A DNA stretch of 64,000 nucleotides from Stenotrophomonas sp. Marseille-Q4652. Its GTDB lineage: Bacteria > Pseudomonadota > Gammaproteobacteria > Xanthomonadales > Xanthomonadaceae. The notes beneath the pieces are model-generated. The model searched no databases. It was not told the DNA's origin and worked only from the letters and a program-made list of their open reading frames with translations. This document shows, in pieces, positions 29,669 through 39,544 of this stretch (positions are counted from its first letter, which is position 1; each line of letters starts with the position of its first letter). The DNA lies in NCBI RefSeq assembly GCF_916618915.1, contig NZ_CAKAKE010000001.1, forward strand, positions 2,108,001-2,172,000, in the 5' to 3' direction. The position numbers were made by a program, and so were the translations under genes.

Positions 29669-30262
29669 ATGCGCCTGACCCTGAAGCTCGCCGCCGTGCT
29701 GCTGTTGTCGCTCCCCGCCCTGCCGGCGATGTCGGCCGAGCCCGCCCCGCCCGCCGTGGCGAGCGAAGGCATTGCCGACGGCCCGATCGACCTGCATCGT
29801 TTCAGCGGCCGCTGGTTCGTGATCGGGCGGGTGCCCAACGTGATCGAGCGCGGCCACGTGGCCAGCGTCAACGACTACACGCTGCGCGACGAGGACAAGG
29901 TGGCGATCCGCTACAGCTACCGCGACGGCTTCGACGAGCCGCTGGAAGAGCTCAGTGCCCGCGCCAGCGTGGACGGGGAAAGCGGCAACCGCCTCTGGCG
30001 CACCTGGTTCTTCAAGGTGGTGCCGACCCGCACCCGGATCCTGGAAGTGGCCCCGGACTACTCCTGGGCACTGATCGGCTATCCGGGCCGGGAGATGGCC
30101 TGGATCTTTGCCCGCGAACCAGACATGGACAGCATGCTGTACCGCGAGCTGGCCACCCGCCTGCGCGAGCAGTACGGGGTCAACACCGACAAGCTCAAGC
30201 GCGTGCCGCAGACCCGCGAGCAGGTCGGTCGGCTGGGCTTCGAAGTGCCGAAGCGAAAGTGA
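29669..30262 (+). CDS. Lipocalin (Blc-like), exported
   Basis: 197-aa lipocalin with signal peptide (LKLAAVLLLSLPALPAMSA). The lipocalin signature GRWFVIGRVPN (GxW) is at about residues 48-60 and the second conserved region YSWALIGYPGREMAWIFARE is close to that of bacterial Blc. It probably binds lipids or fatty acids at the cell envelope. There is no lipobox Cys at the signal end, unlike E. coli Blc, so it is probably soluble and periplasmic. A longer upstream open frame was rejected because the signal peptide fixes the start. Confidence 0.85.
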   Translation: MRLTLKLAAVLLLSLPALPAMSAEPAPPAVASEGIADGPIDLHRFSGRWFVIGRVPNVIERGHVASVNDYTLRDEDKVAIRYSYRDGFDEPLEELSARASVDGESGNRLWRTWFFKVVPTRTRILEVAPDYSWALIGYPGREMAWIFAREPDMDSMLYRELATRLREQYGVNTDKLKRVPQTREQVGRLGFEVPKRK

Positions 30263-30292
30263 GGCCAGCGTCCGCCTTGCGCGGGCGCCGTC

Positions 30293-31261
30293 TCAATTCT
30301 CGTAGTTGCTCAATGCCAGCGACAACAGCGCCTTGGCCTGCTCGCGCAGCGAGGTCGGCTCGACGATCTCCGCATCCGAACCGTAGTGCAGCACGTCCAT
30401 CAGCAGCTCGCGCGAGACGCTGTAGGGCAGCTTGAGCTCGTAGCGGCCGTCGGGCAGGAAGCGGCCCTGCTGCCTGGAATGCCAGTGTTCGTCAGCCACC
30501 CAGCGCGCGGCCTTGGCACTGAACACGATCGTCGCCCAGCCCTTGGGCGGGCCGGAGAAGATGCCGTAGCTGGCAGCCAGCTGCTCGTCCAGCTCGCTGT
30601 CGGCCACGTCGCGGGCCGGCTCGTCGAGCAGGCGCGCCTGGTTGATGCGGTCCACCGCGAAACTGCGCACCGCCTCGCGGCCGTGGTCCCAGGCATCCAG
30701 GTACCAGTTGTCGCGGTAGTGGGTGATGCGTTGCGGAGAGACGGTGCGCCTGGTCGCCTCGTCAGTCGAGCGAGCCCGGTATTCGAAGGTCAGCTGCTTG
30801 CGCTCGAGCACCGCCGAGGCCACCGCACGGAAGCTGGCCTCATCGAGCTTGCGCCCGCGGTGCGGGATCACCCGGACCCGCTCCACCGGCCATGAGGACA
30901 CGCCGGCCTGGGCGGCAAGCAGTGACTCGATGCGCTGCTGCAGTGGCGCCAGCACCGAGGACAGCACGCCGCCGCCGGTGCGGGCCAGCAGGTGCTGGGA
31001 GGCCAACAACGCGTGCAGCTCCTCCGAGCTCAGCCACAGCCCGGGCAGTTCAAAGCGGTCACTTTCCCCGCTCTGGTAGCGGAAGCCCGCCTCGCCATCG
31101 CCCTCCACCGGCGCCATCAGCGCGTCGCGCAGGAAGGCGAGGTCGCGGTAGACGGTCGCCCGTGAGCAACCCAGTTCGTCCTGCAGCCGTGCCACCGTCA
31201 CCGGATAGCGTGCGGACTTGAGGAGACGATGCAGTGCGTTGATGCGTTCATAGCGGTCCAT
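30293..31261 (-). CDS. WYL-domain transcriptional regulator (DeoR-like HTH)
   Basis: 322-aa regulator. The N-terminal winged HTH (MDRYERINALHRLLKSARYPVTVARLQDELGCSRATVYRDL) is followed by a WYL domain (YRDNWYLDAWDHGREAVRSFAVDRI), a putative ligand sensor. ATG at 31261; the open frame extends another 130 codons upstream with non-coding character. Divergent from the DUF481 gene at 31494. Target genes are unknown; the 230-bp divergent region would be a natural place to look. Confidence 0.9.
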   Translation of the reverse strand: MDRYERINALHRLLKSARYPVTVARLQDELGCSRATVYRDLAFLRDALMAPVEGDGEAGFRYQSGESDRFELPGLWLSSEELHALLASQHLLARTGGGVLSSVLAPLQQRIESLLAAQAGVSSWPVERVRVIPHRGRKLDEASFRAVASAVLERKQLTFEYRARSTDEATRRTVSPQRITHYRDNWYLDAWDHGREAVRSFAVDRINQARLLDEPARDVADSELDEQLAASYGIFSGPPKGWATIVFSAKAARWVADEHWHSRQQGRFLPDGRYELKLPYSVSRELLMDVLHYGSDAEIVEPTSLREQAKALLSLALSNYEN

Positions 31262-31493
31262 TGGCCGATTATGTCCGAGACGCAGCCGTCGTGGCGCCTG
31301 CCAGGCGATGGCGCCCGGACCGGCGCGGATCCGCTGGGCAAACGGCGACCAGATGGCCGCGGACGGCCCGCAACCTGGTCGGGTTTCCCAACTGCAGGTA
31401 AAGGCGGCGGTACCCGCGCGCCGGGGTGCGGGGTGTCTTCCGGTATCATCACGCGCCTTGCAGCACCTGGCTGTTCCCCCACGGAGGTCGTTG

Positions 31494-32270
31494 ATGTCCC
31501 TGCGTTTTTCCCTGTTACTGCCGCTGTTGTTGACCGCGCCGATGGCCTGGGCGCAGGAGTCCACCGACCCGGCCGCGATGTCCTCGCCGTGGAGTGGCAG
31601 CGGTGGCGAACTGGGCTTTGCCTCGGCCCACGGCAACAGCAGCACCGAGAGCTTCAACGGCCGCCTGCGCCTGCGCTATGCCGATGGCGACTGGATCCAC
31701 AGCGGCGACCTGTTCGGCCTGCGCTCCAGCGCCGAGTACACCGAGACCGCCGATGACGGCACCACCACGCGCAGTCGCCAGACCACGGCCAACCGCTACA
31801 CCGTCAGCGCCGGCAGCGCGCTGCAGCTGGGCGAGCACCGCCAGCTGACCGCGACCGTGCGCCATGAAAGCGACGACTTCGCCACCTATGACCGCCAGTC
31901 CAGCTTCGGTCTGGGTTACGGCACGCGGCTGATCGACACCGAGCGCCTGAACCTGGACGCGCAGATCGGCCCCGGTGTGCGCCGCACCCACGAGGCGGAG
32001 ACCGACGAGACCCGCACCGGCCTGATCGGCCGCGGGCTGTTCGACCTCAAGTTCTCGATGACCGAGAACACCGACCTGGTCAACACGCTGCTGATCGAAT
32101 CCGGCTCGTACAACACCTTCGCGCAGAACGACTTCGGCGTTTCGGTGAACATGAACGCCCATTTCGCGCTCAAGGCCGGCTGGCAGGCCCGCCACAACAG
32201 CGACGTCACCGACGACCGCCGCAAGACCGACACCCTGACCACGATGAACGTGGTCTACACCTTCAAGTAA
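31494..32270 (+). CDS. DUF481 family outer-membrane beta-barrel protein
   Basis: 258-aa protein with a signal peptide (MSLRFSLLLPLLLTAPMAWAQ) and a repeated beta-strand pattern ending VVYTFK with a terminal aromatic. SGSGGELGFASAHGNSSTES and the following RLRLRY match the DUF481 family (salt-induced outer-membrane protein YdiY). ATG at 31494 follows GGAGG at 31483-31487. Function beyond the family is unknown. Confidence 0.88.
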   Translation: MSLRFSLLLPLLLTAPMAWAQESTDPAAMSSPWSGSGGELGFASAHGNSSTESFNGRLRLRYADGDWIHSGDLFGLRSSAEYTETADDGTTTRSRQTTANRYTVSAGSALQLGEHRQLTATVRHESDDFATYDRQSSFGLGYGTRLIDTERLNLDAQIGPGVRRTHEAETDETRTGLIGRGLFDLKFSMTENTDLVNTLLIESGSYNTFAQNDFGVSVNMNAHFALKAGWQARHNSDVTDDRRKTDTLTTMNVVYTFK

Positions 32271-32300
32271 TCAAGGCGCTCGACCCGGCGCAATGCCGGG

Positions 32301-33224
32301 TCAGGCCTGCGCCAGCAGCTCGCCGGCGCCGGCATCGAGCAACAGGCCGGCGACCTGCCGGCCCAGCGCGTCGGGATCCGTGGCCGGGCCACGCGCTTCG
32401 GCGCGCACTATCCGGCCATCAGCCGCACTGCCGACCAGGCCCTGCAGCCACAGCTGACCGCCCTCCTCCTGCGCGAAGGCCGCCACCGGCACATGGCAAC
32501 TGCCATGCAGCGCGCGGTTCATGGCCCGCTCGGCTTCCACGCAGCGGCGCGTCGGCGCATCGTCCAGCGCGGCGAACAGCGCCTGCGCCCGTTCATCGTC
32601 GCCGCGGCATTCCACCGCCACCGCGGCCTGCGCGGGTGCCGGCAGCCATTCCGGTGGGGTCAGGCGCGCATTGATGCGCTCGTCGAAGCCCAGCCGCTGC
32701 AGCCCGGCACAGGCCAGGACGATCGCGTCGTAGCCACCGGCATCGAGCTTGGCCAGGCGCGTGTTGACGTTGCCGCGCAGGTCCAGCAGCGCCAGGTCCG
32801 GGCGACGCGCGCGCAGTTGTGCCTGGCGGCGCAGCGAGGAGGTGCCCACGCGCGCACCGGGCGGCAGCGCGTCGATCGAGGCATACAGGTTCGACACCCA
32901 GGCATCGGCCGGATCGGCGCGGGTCAGGATCGCGGGCAGCGAGAACGGCTCGTCCAGCTCCATCGGCACGTCCTTGAGCGAATGCACCGCGCAGTCCGCC
33001 TCACCCCGCAGCATCGCCAGCTCCAGTTCCTTCAGGAACAGGCCCTTGCCGCCGATGGCCGCCAGCGAGCGGTCCAGCACCTCGTCGCCCCGGGTGCTCA
33101 TCGGCACCAGCACCACCTCCAGCCCCGGGTGGGCCTGGCGCAGGCGTTCGGCGACATGTTCGCTCTGCCACAGGGCAAGCGGGCTCTTCCGGGTGGCGAT
33201 TCGCACGGTATCCATGCCGGGCAT
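32301..33224 (-). CDS. hemC: Porphobilinogen deaminase (hydroxymethylbilane synthase)
   Basis: 307-aa haem biosynthesis enzyme that polymerises four porphobilinogen units. Motifs: [13 protein letters not shown] at the start, [34 protein letters not shown] and the cofactor Cys in [12 protein letters not shown]. The first ATG (33224) is listed; the ATG three codons downstream (33215, MDTVRIATR) is equally plausible. It follows algR by only a short gap in the est-algZ-algR-hemC cluster, an arrangement shared with Pseudomonas (algR-hemC). Confidence 0.97.
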   Translation of the reverse strand: MPGMDTVRIATRKSPLALWQSEHVAERLRQAHPGLEVVLVPMSTRGDEVLDRSLAAIGGKGLFLKELELAMLRGEADCAVHSLKDVPMELDEPFSLPAILTRADPADAWVSNLYASIDALPPGARVGTSSLRRQAQLRARRPDLALLDLRGNVNTRLAKLDAGGYDAIVLACAGLQRLGFDERINARLTPPEWLPAPAQAAVAVECRGDDERAQALFAALDDAPTRRCVEAERAMNRALHGSCHVPVAAFAQEEGGQLWLQGLVGSAADGRIVRAEARGPATDPDALGRQVAGLLLDAGAGELLAQA

Positions 33225-33246
33225 TATCGCGGACCCGGCGTCGCGA

Positions 33247-33975
33247 TCACAGTTGCCGCAATTCCTGCTTCAGGCTGGCCACGCAGCGGCGGCTCACTTC
33301 CAGCGGCTGCTTGCCATCGCGCAGCACCGCCTGCACCTGGCCGCCGCCATTGCGGCGCAGTTCCACCAGTTGCTGGCGCGCGACCAGGCAATTGCGGTGG
33401 ATGCGGATGAAGCGCGAGGGGAATTCCTCCTCCAGCGACTTGAGCGATTCCTCGATCAGGTCCTCGCCGCGCGCGTGGTGGACCACCACGTACTTTTCCT
33501 CCGCCTGCAGGTAGTGGATGTCCTCGACCGGAATCAGGCGCAGGCTGCCGCGCAGGCGCGCGCACAGCAGCGTACGTGCCCGCGACGGCATCGCTGCCTG
33601 CGCGCCGCCACGGCCGGCGACGAAGGTGCGCGCACGCTCCAGCGCCGCCGCCAGCCGCTCCGGGCGCACCGGCTTCATCAGGTAGTCTATGGCCGCGGCC
33701 TCGAAGGCCGACAGCGCGTGGGCGTCGTAGGCGGTGCAGAACACCACCGCGGGACGCGGTTCGAAGCCCGCCAGGTGACGGGCCGCTTCCAGGCCATCGA
33801 TGCCGGGCATGGCGATATCCAGCAGCACCACGTCCGGGTGGTGCTCGGCACAGGCGTGCAGGGTCTCGGCACCGTTGGCCGCCTCGGCCACGATCTCCAC
33901 CCCGCCATGCGCCTGCAGCAGCGAGCGCAAGCGTTCGCGTGCCAGCGGCTCGTCGTCGGCGATCACCACCTTCAA
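33247..33975 (-). CDS. algR: LytTR-family response regulator AlgR
   Basis: 242-aa regulator: receiver domain ([15 protein letters not shown]; phospho-acceptor Asp in [13 protein letters not shown]; Lys in YLMKPV) and a LytTR DNA-binding domain ([29 protein letters not shown]). I chose TTG at 33975 because it overlaps the algZ stop (TTGA) and gives a start directly before the receiver strand; the frame is open to 34011. It acts with AlgZ; in Pseudomonas AlgZ/AlgR controls alginate, type IV pili and virulence. Targets here are not visible. Confidence 0.92.
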   Translation of the reverse strand: MKVVIADDEPLARERLRSLLQAHGGVEIVAEAANGAETLHACAEHHPDVVLLDIAMPGIDGLEAARHLAGFEPRPAVVFCTAYDAHALSAFEAAAIDYLMKPVRPERLAAALERARTFVAGRGGAQAAMPSRARTLLCARLRGSLRLIPVEDIHYLQAEEKYVVVHHARGEDLIEESLKSLEEEFPSRFIRIHRNCLVARQQLVELRRNGGGQVQAVLRDGKQPLEVSRRCVASLKQELRQL

Positions 33976-35033
33976 CTGGATACCTCGTTCAACGGCAGCG
34001 TGATTGCACATTCATAGTAGCCATCGCTCCATCCACCCGTCATCCGCGCCGCTGGTCCGAAGCGGTAGCCCAGCCGGTGGGCGATGTTGCGACACGCGTG
34101 GCCGGCGCCGTTGCCCAGCGGCAGGTGCGCGGTTCCCGGTTCCGGGGCCGGATTGCGGATCAGGAGCCGCAGCGCCCCGGCTTCGCGATGCACGGAAAGC
34201 TCGATGACTCCGCCTTCGGGGAGTTTGGAGATGCCGTGCAGCACCGCGTTCTCGACCAGCGGCTGCAGTACCAGCTGCGGCATCGGCAAGGTCCAAGGTA
34301 CACTCTCGTCCAGCTGCCACTCCACGTGCAGGCGCTCACCCAGCCGCAGCGACTCGATCGAGAGATAGCGCTGGGCCAGCTCGATCTCGCCGCGCAGGGT
34401 GGAACTGGTCTCGCCCGCGACCAGCGCCGCGCGGAACAGATCGGACAGGTCGAGCACTGCGCGCTCTGCCACGTCGGCGTCGCGCCGGACCAGCCCGGCG
34501 ATGAGGTTCATGCTGTTGAACAGGAAATGCGGGCGAATGCGCGCCTGCAAGGCATCGGCCTGGGCCTGGGCATGGGCCAGCACCTGCGCACTCCAGCGAT
34601 CGCTGACGTAGAAATGGCGCAGCGCCAGCGCGCTGATCAGGGCCACCATTGCCGCGCAGCCCAGGCTGAAGCGCCAGAACCCGGCGGGCGCGATGCCCCC
34701 GGGCATCTCGCCCATCACCGAGTACAGCCCGTGCACGATGCCGGCGCAGACCCACGCGATCACCCCGGCCAGCGAGACCGCCGCGACCGAACCGAGCGCC
34801 TGCGGCAAGTCCGAAAGCGTGCGCCGCGAAACACAAAGCGCGCCAGTCACCGCCAGCGCCGTCCACAGCGCCAGGCCGCTGGCGTACAGGAACTGCGCAA
34901 GGGTCCATCCGGCCGCGGCCGAAGGTGCCAGCGCAAGGACGACCACGACCAGTTCGGCCATGCCCAGCATGGCCGCGACCCGGTGCATCCGGCACAGGTC
35001 CGGCAGCCAGACTTCCCCGCGCGGATCGCTCAT
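33972..35033 (-). CDS. algZ: Sensor histidine kinase AlgZ (LytS-type)
   Basis: 353-aa membrane histidine kinase. Four to five hydrophobic segments in the first 145 residues precede a His_kinase (LytS-type) domain: RIRPHFLFNSMNLIAGLV with the phospho-acceptor His, then LVLQPLVENAVLHGI (N-box). The catalytic ATPase part is short but has the G-rich segment GNGAGHACRNIAHRLG. Its stop overlaps algR. The upstream esterase gene ends 3 bp before its start, suggesting one transcription unit. Confidence 0.92.
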   Translation of the reverse strand: MSDPRGEVWLPDLCRMHRVAAMLGMAELVVVVLALAPSAAAGWTLAQFLYASGLALWTALAVTGALCVSRRTLSDLPQALGSVAAVSLAGVIAWVCAGIVHGLYSVMGEMPGGIAPAGFWRFSLGCAAMVALISALALRHFYVSDRWSAQVLAHAQAQADALQARIRPHFLFNSMNLIAGLVRRDADVAERAVLDLSDLFRAALVAGETSSTLRGEIELAQRYLSIESLRLGERLHVEWQLDESVPWTLPMPQLVLQPLVENAVLHGISKLPEGGVIELSVHREAGALRLLIRNPAPEPGTAHLPLGNGAGHACRNIAHRLGYRFGPAARMTGGWSDGYYECAITLPLNEVSS

Positions 35034-35035
35034 GC

Positions 35036-35701
35036 TCAGCTTCCTGCGAAGCGCTGTTCAAGCCAGTGGCCAAGGTCGGAAATTTCCTCGGCGCAGACCT
35101 GGTGGGCCATCGGGTAGCGATGCCACTCCACGGCCAGCCCAAGCTGCTGCAGCAGTTGCGCGCTGTGTTCGCCGATCTGTACCGGGATCACCGGATCGCT
35201 GCTGCCGTGGGCCATGAACACTGGCTGCGCGGCGGCCGCCCCGGTGAGGCTGGCGCGGGCTGCATCGGGATCCGGGATGTAGGTGGACAGCGCGACCAGG
35301 CCACCCAGCGGCTGGTTGCGCGCGAGACCGGCGGCCAGGGTGATCGCGCCGCCCTGGGAGAAACCAGCCAGCAGGATGCGTTCGGGCGCCATGCCGCGCT
35401 CCTGCTCACGTGCGATCAGCGCTTCGACCTGCGCCACCGAGTCGGCCACGCCGGCTGCATCGGCACGCGAGCGGAAATCCAGGCTGAGGATGTCGTACCA
35501 GGCGCGCATCGGCACGCCGTTGTTGATCGTGACCCGGCGTACCGGGGCGCGCGGGAAGACAAAGCGCAGCGCCGGCCAGTGCGGGCGCACCAGCTCCGGA
35601 ACGATGGGGGCAAAGTCATGTCCGTCCGCGCCCAGGCCATGCAGCCAGATGATCGACCATGCCGGGTTGGTCCCGGTTTCACGCTCCAGTGTTTCCAGCA
35701 T
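35036..35701 (-). CDS. Phospholipase/carboxylesterase-family alpha/beta hydrolase
   Basis: 221-aa serine hydrolase with WLHGLGADGHDF near the N-terminus, nucleophile Ser in GFSQGGAI, Asp in HGSSDPVIPV and His in YPMAHQV, the typical acyl-protein-thioesterase-like triad. No signal peptide, so cytoplasmic. Substrate unknown; the family hydrolyses short-chain esters or acyl-thioesters. First gene of the est-algZ-algR-hemC cluster. ATG at 35701 (MLETLERETG) was preferred to a Cys-rich upstream extension. Confidence 0.9.
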   Translation of the reverse strand: MLETLERETGTNPAWSIIWLHGLGADGHDFAPIVPELVRPHWPALRFVFPRAPVRRVTINNGVPMRAWYDILSLDFRSRADAAGVADSVAQVEALIAREQERGMAPERILLAGFSQGGAITLAAGLARNQPLGGLVALSTYIPDPDAARASLTGAAAAQPVFMAHGSSDPVIPVQIGEHSAQLLQQLGLAVEWHRYPMAHQVCAEEISDLGHWLEQRFAGS

Positions 35702-35744
35702 CAAAGCGACTCCCGAAAGGCAGCCTGCATTATGCCCTGCACCG

Positions 35745-37658
35745 TTACTGCGCCGGTCCGGCCATGGCCTCTGCCGCCTGCCGGCGCAGCTCGGCTGCGC
35801 GCAGCAGCAGCCGCGGCGGGTCATGCTCCTCGGGAATGGTCAGCACGCGGTGGCGGGCCAGCCATTGCCCGGCCGCGCGCGAGGAGGTCAGCTTGACCAC
35901 CGGGATCGCCAGCACCATGCCGATCACTACCGGGGACATCCACGCTGCCAGCGACGGCGACACCGCGTAGGCCATGCCGCCGGCCAGCACGCCGAACAGG
36001 CTCAGGCCACCGTAGCTGCGCACCAGCGCCCACCACGGCACCGTGCCGTCGTCGCGCTGCTGTGCGTCCCAGCCCGAATCCTTGCCGGCCAGCACCTCGG
36101 CCACCCCGCGCGACTGCAGGTACATCACGATCGGCGCCATCAGCGCTGCCAACAGCGTCTCCAGCAGCACTCCGAGCAATGCGCGCAAGCCGCCACCGCA
36201 GCCACGCCGCTCCGCGGGCGCGAGCAGCAGCGCGATGTAGCCCATCGCCTTGGGAGCGAGCAGCACGGCCATCGTCACCGCGAACACCCACACCACGCCG
36301 GCCTGGTCCTCGTGCCGCCAGTAGTGCACCGGCGAGAACGGCAGGTGCAGCGCCTGCGCCAGGTCGATTCCGCCCTGCTGCAGCGGGATGGCGATGCCGA
36401 TCAGCATCAGCATCGCCCACATCGGCGCGGTGAAATAATGGGCGATGCCGCACAGCATGTGCATGCGGCTGATCCAGTGCAGGCCACTGGCACCCACCAC
36501 CTTGGAATGCTGCAGGTTGCCCTGGCACCAGCGGCGATCGCGCACCAGCAGGTCGGTCAGCGTCGGTGGGCCTTCCTCATAGCTGCCGCCCAGGTAGGGC
36601 ACCATGTGCGTGGACCAGCCACCGCGGCGCATCAGCGCGGCCTCGACGAAATCGTGGCTGAGGATGTGGCCGCCGAAAGGCTGCCGCCCGGGCAGCGCCG
36701 GCAGGCCGGCATGGTCGGCGAAGGCACGGGTGCGGATCACCGCGTTGTGGCCCCAGTAGTTGCTCTCCGCGCCGTGCCACCACGCCACGCCATAGGCAAC
36801 CACCGGTCCGTACACGCGGCCACCGAACTGCTGCATGCGGGCAAACAGGGTGCGGCCGTTGACCACCACGGGCAGTGACTGGATCAGCCCCACGTCCTGG
36901 TGGCGTTCCATCGCCGCGCACAGGCGGATGATGGTGTCGCCGGTCATCAGGCTGTCGGCGTCCAGGATCAGCATCTGCGGATAGGCACCACCGAAGCGGC
37001 GCACCCAGTCGGCGATGTTGCCGGCCTTGCGCCCGCTGTTGTCGCCACGCCGGCGGTAGAAGATGCGACCGTGGCCCCCGGCGCGTTCGCACAGCTGGGC
37101 GTAGACGCGCTCCTCCTCGCGACCGACCTCTTCGCGACGGCTGTCACTGAGGATGAAGAAGTCGAACTGGTCGAGCTGGCCGGTAGCGGCGACCGACTCG
37201 TAGATCGCCTGGAGCCCGGCCATCAGCCGACCCGGCTCCTCGTGATAGGTCGGCATCAGCAGCGCGGTGCGCGTGGACAGCCGCGGCAATGGCTGGGCCG
37301 GATCGATACCGAGCTTGCGCAGGCCGCGCACCAGTGCCTGGAAACCGGCGAGCGAGCCGACGAAGGACAGCGCGACCCAGGCGAACAGCGGCACGAAGAA
37401 CATCATCAGGCAGGCTTCGAGCACGGTGATGCCACCGACCGCCAGCACGTCCCACATCATCCACGACGCCATCGTGGTCATCACCAGGGTGCCGCCGAAC
37501 ACGAACAGTCGGCGCCAGAAGATCAGGCGCGGCGCGGTCGGCAACCGGCGGTTGTACAGCCTGCTCTCGCGCAGCGACTGCTCCGGCATTGGCAGCGGCG
37601 ACTCAGGGGGCAGGACGGCGTGCCCCGCATCAGGCGTGGGGATTGCGGATTCACTCAT
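35745..37658 (-). CDS. opgH: Osmoregulated periplasmic glucan glucosyltransferase OpgH (MdoH)
   Basis: 637-aa inner-membrane GT2 enzyme polymerising glucose from UDP-glucose into periplasmic glucans. Glycosyltransferase motifs: [12 protein letters not shown] (DxD) and the DRRWCQGN region ((Q/R)xxRW); [12 protein letters not shown] precedes the latter. Two helices N-terminal and about five C-terminal to the catalytic domain. Shorter than E. coli MdoH (847 aa) at the N-terminus. No opgG lies next to it in this window. ATG at 37658 starts [10 protein letters not shown]. Confidence 0.94.
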   Translation of the reverse strand: MSESAIPTPDAGHAVLPPESPLPMPEQSLRESRLYNRRLPTAPRLIFWRRLFVFGGTLVMTTMASWMMWDVLAVGGITVLEACLMMFFVPLFAWVALSFVGSLAGFQALVRGLRKLGIDPAQPLPRLSTRTALLMPTYHEEPGRLMAGLQAIYESVAATGQLDQFDFFILSDSRREEVGREEERVYAQLCERAGGHGRIFYRRRGDNSGRKAGNIADWVRRFGGAYPQMLILDADSLMTGDTIIRLCAAMERHQDVGLIQSLPVVVNGRTLFARMQQFGGRVYGPVVAYGVAWWHGAESNYWGHNAVIRTRAFADHAGLPALPGRQPFGGHILSHDFVEAALMRRGGWSTHMVPYLGGSYEEGPPTLTDLLVRDRRWCQGNLQHSKVVGASGLHWISRMHMLCGIAHYFTAPMWAMLMLIGIAIPLQQGGIDLAQALHLPFSPVHYWRHEDQAGVVWVFAVTMAVLLAPKAMGYIALLLAPAERRGCGGGLRALLGVLLETLLAALMAPIVMYLQSRGVAEVLAGKDSGWDAQQRDDGTVPWWALVRSYGGLSLFGVLAGGMAYAVSPSLAAWMSPVVIGMVLAIPVVKLTSSRAAGQWLARHRVLTIPEEHDPPRLLLRAAELRRQAAEAMAGPAQ

Positions 37659-37924
37659 GGGACGACCGCAGGCTCCTTGCAGAAGGACGGCATGGACCGC
37701 GGCGGCAGTGCCGGGCTCATCCAATTCAGGTTAGTTGAAAAACGCGGCGGCGGTGCGAAGACACCACCGCAGATTGTCGATGTCGCCACACAGGGCCAGG
37801 CATTTTCCCACTCCGCGCGACATCGGGCGCAGTGAACTACTTAGTTTTGTGATCACCTCAGCGCCATTCCTTCACCTCGTTCACCGTATGTTCGGGGCCC
37901 CGATCAAAGGTGGTGAGGAGAGCA

Positions 37925-38215
37925 ATGCAAATGGGCACGCGGGCCGCCCCGATGGTTTTGGACGTGGAAGCCGAACTGGCCTACTGGCGTGCCGAACATG
38001 CTGCCGGGCGCCTGGGCAAGCATGGCTTCGGCACCTATGCGCTCGCGGTCAAGAGCGCGTGCGATGTCTGGCTGCACACACCACGCGCCAATGAGGAGCG
38101 TCGCCTGGAAACACTGCGCGAACGCTACGAACTCAACGTCATGAGCCGCCTGCAGTGGGATGAGGCAGCGGATCTGGCAAAGCGGGTATGGCGCCATCTC
38201 GGCGCAGACGCCTGA
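37925..38215 (+). CDS. Small conserved protein, unknown function
   Basis: 96-aa soluble protein beginning MQMGTRAAPMVLDVEAELAYW. A ribosome site gaggag lies 7 bp before the ATG at 37925. Predicted mostly helical with an HGFGTYALAVKSACDVWL segment and a C-terminal basic stretch. It is divergent from opgH with about 270 bp between, in which an AT-rich tract (37836-37870) probably carries its promoter. It is the last core-like gene before the island begins. Confidence 0.65.
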   Translation: MQMGTRAAPMVLDVEAELAYWRAEHAAGRLGKHGFGTYALAVKSACDVWLHTPRANEERRLETLRERYELNVMSRLQWDEAADLAKRVWRHLGADA

Positions 38216-38458
38216 GCCAGGAAGCAGAAACCGTCGCAGCCGAGCCAAGGTGCCGGCTGCGGCAATGCCTGAAGTGCTTCAACGCGAGTGGAAGGACATG
38301 GGCCCACCAGCAACCACATACATGCTGCAACTACTTGTAATTACTAATTTTTCAAGCGCGGCGAAGAATCAAAGACTCACTAATTGACTCACTTTCCACT
38401 GGCTCGTACCAGACGACTCTGGACAGCGCCAGACAGCGCTCAGCAGAAATGACGGGAG
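38216..38458. other. AT-rich intergenic region at the left end of the island
   Basis: About 240 bp without coding signal, with an AT-rich stretch (38333-38395) unlike the flanking 65-70% GC DNA. It contains a 12-bp copy of the tRNA-Ile end (38299-38310) and two copies of GACTCAC (38374-38380, 38386-38392). Confidence 0.55.
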
Positions 38459-38477
38459 GTAGTAGTATTACTAACAA
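38459..38477. promoter_or_regulatory. LexA (SOS) box upstream of umuD, Xanthomonadales type
   Basis: Read on the minus strand the site is ttgttagtaatactactac. It matches the Xanthomonas LexA palindrome ttagtagtaatactactaa at 16 of 19 positions. It lies 45 bp upstream of the umuD ATG, where it would overlap the promoter. The consensus is from memory of published Xanthomonas work. Confidence 0.65.
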
Positions 38478-38521
38478 CCATCTGATCAAGACCCAGCCCT
38501 CGGCTGCGGCCTACAAAGCTC

Positions 38522-38965
38522 ATGCCTCTCGTCACTCCGACAGTCATACATCTCCAGAACTCGCTGCCATCCCTGCCATTGCCGGTGCTTGCCTCCACTG
38601 CCGCCTGCGGCTTTCCCAGCCCTGCTGAAGACTTCTTCCGAGAAGAAGACCGCTTGGATCTCAATGCCAAGCTGGTGCCTAACCCACCAGCTACGCTCCT
38701 TGTGCAGGCCGACTGCGGCGGGTCGATGGCCGATTTCGGTATCCACGACGGCGATCTCTTGGTTGTCGATCGTTCGATCAGCCCACGGCCTGGGCACACT
38801 GTCGTGGCTCTGTGGGAGGGCGGCTTCGTCTGCAAGAAGCTCTACATACGTAACAACTGCATGGTCCTGGCCAGCGGTAGCGGATATCCCTCCATCATCG
38901 TGCCAGAGGATGTCGAGCTGGAAATCTGGGGGGTGGTGCGCAGTTCCATCACCCAGCACCTCTGA
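38522..38965 (+). CDS. umuD: UmuD-like S24 self-cleaving translesion polymerase subunit
   Basis: 147-aa LexA/UmuD-family protease. The cleavage site is Cys29-Gly30 (ACGFPSPAEDF), catalytic Ser68 in GGSMADFGI and Lys105 in FVCKKLY, all expected for RecA-stimulated self-cleavage to UmuD'. The conserved DGDLLVVDRS is present. It appears complete and has an SOS box 45 bp upstream, but its partner umuC is cut short, so it cannot form a polymerase V here. No clear ribosome site precedes the ATG. Confidence 0.88.
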   Translation: MPLVTPTVIHLQNSLPSLPLPVLASTAACGFPSPAEDFFREEDRLDLNAKLVPNPPATLLVQADCGGSMADFGIHDGDLLVVDRSISPRPGHTVVALWEGGFVCKKLYIRNNCMVLASGSGYPSIIVPEDVELEIWGVVRSSITQHL

Positions 38966-39003
38966 TCTCAACTCCTGATACATGAGCCCCGTACCGTGCC
39001 CGC

Positions 39004-39510
39004 ATGCGCTACGGACTTATCGACGGCAACACCTTCTATGTCTCATGCGAGCGGGTCTTCGACCCCAAGCTGCGAGGCAAACCCACTGTTGTGCTTGGCA
39101 ATGGCGATGGATGCTGTATCGCCCTGTCGCCAGAGGCGAAGGCCTTGGGATTGAAAATGGGTATGCCCATCTTCCAGGTCCCCAAGGACATCAGAAAGCA
39201 AGTCCTCGTCAGGTCAGCCAACTTCGCGCTGTACGGGGATCTGTCAGCCAGGATTGTGACGATTCTTCAGGATCTCTTCCCCAGGGTGGAGATCTATTCG
39301 ATCGATGAAAATTTCGTCGACCTGGAAGGCCTCAAAGACCCTCTTGCGGCCTGCCTGGAAGCACGCCAACGCATCCTGCAATGGGTGGGCATTCCCTGCT
39401 GCGCTGGCCTGGGTGCCACACGCACCCTGGCCAAGGCAGGCAACAAGCTCGCCAAGGACCAGTCCAAGCGTGCCGTCCATGCGGGCTCCTTAGCCGTCTT
39501 CCATGCGGTA
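39004..39510 (+). pseudogene. umuC: Truncated umuC (Y-family DNA polymerase V subunit)
   Basis: About 169 N-terminal residues of a protein normally near 420 aa. Palm residues are visible: Asp7 ([15 protein letters not shown]) and Asp101-Glu102 (SIDENFVDL), and [17 protein letters not shown] in the fingers/palm. Homology ends near 39510 where an IS3-family element begins; the frame runs on 20-odd codons into IS sequence and stops at 39579. The little finger and clamp-binding regions are lost, so no active polymerase is expected. Confidence 0.88.
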
Positions 39511-39543
39511 ACCCCCCCGCTTTTAGCGGACTCCAAAAGTGGA
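39509..39543 (+). repeat. Left terminal inverted repeat of the first IS3 element
   Basis: Starts taacccccccgcttttagcg and pairs imperfectly with the complement of 40665-40699. The exact tip is uncertain by a few bases because the flanks (ggtaa and ttacc) also mirror each other. Confidence 0.6.
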
Positions 39544-39544
39544 G

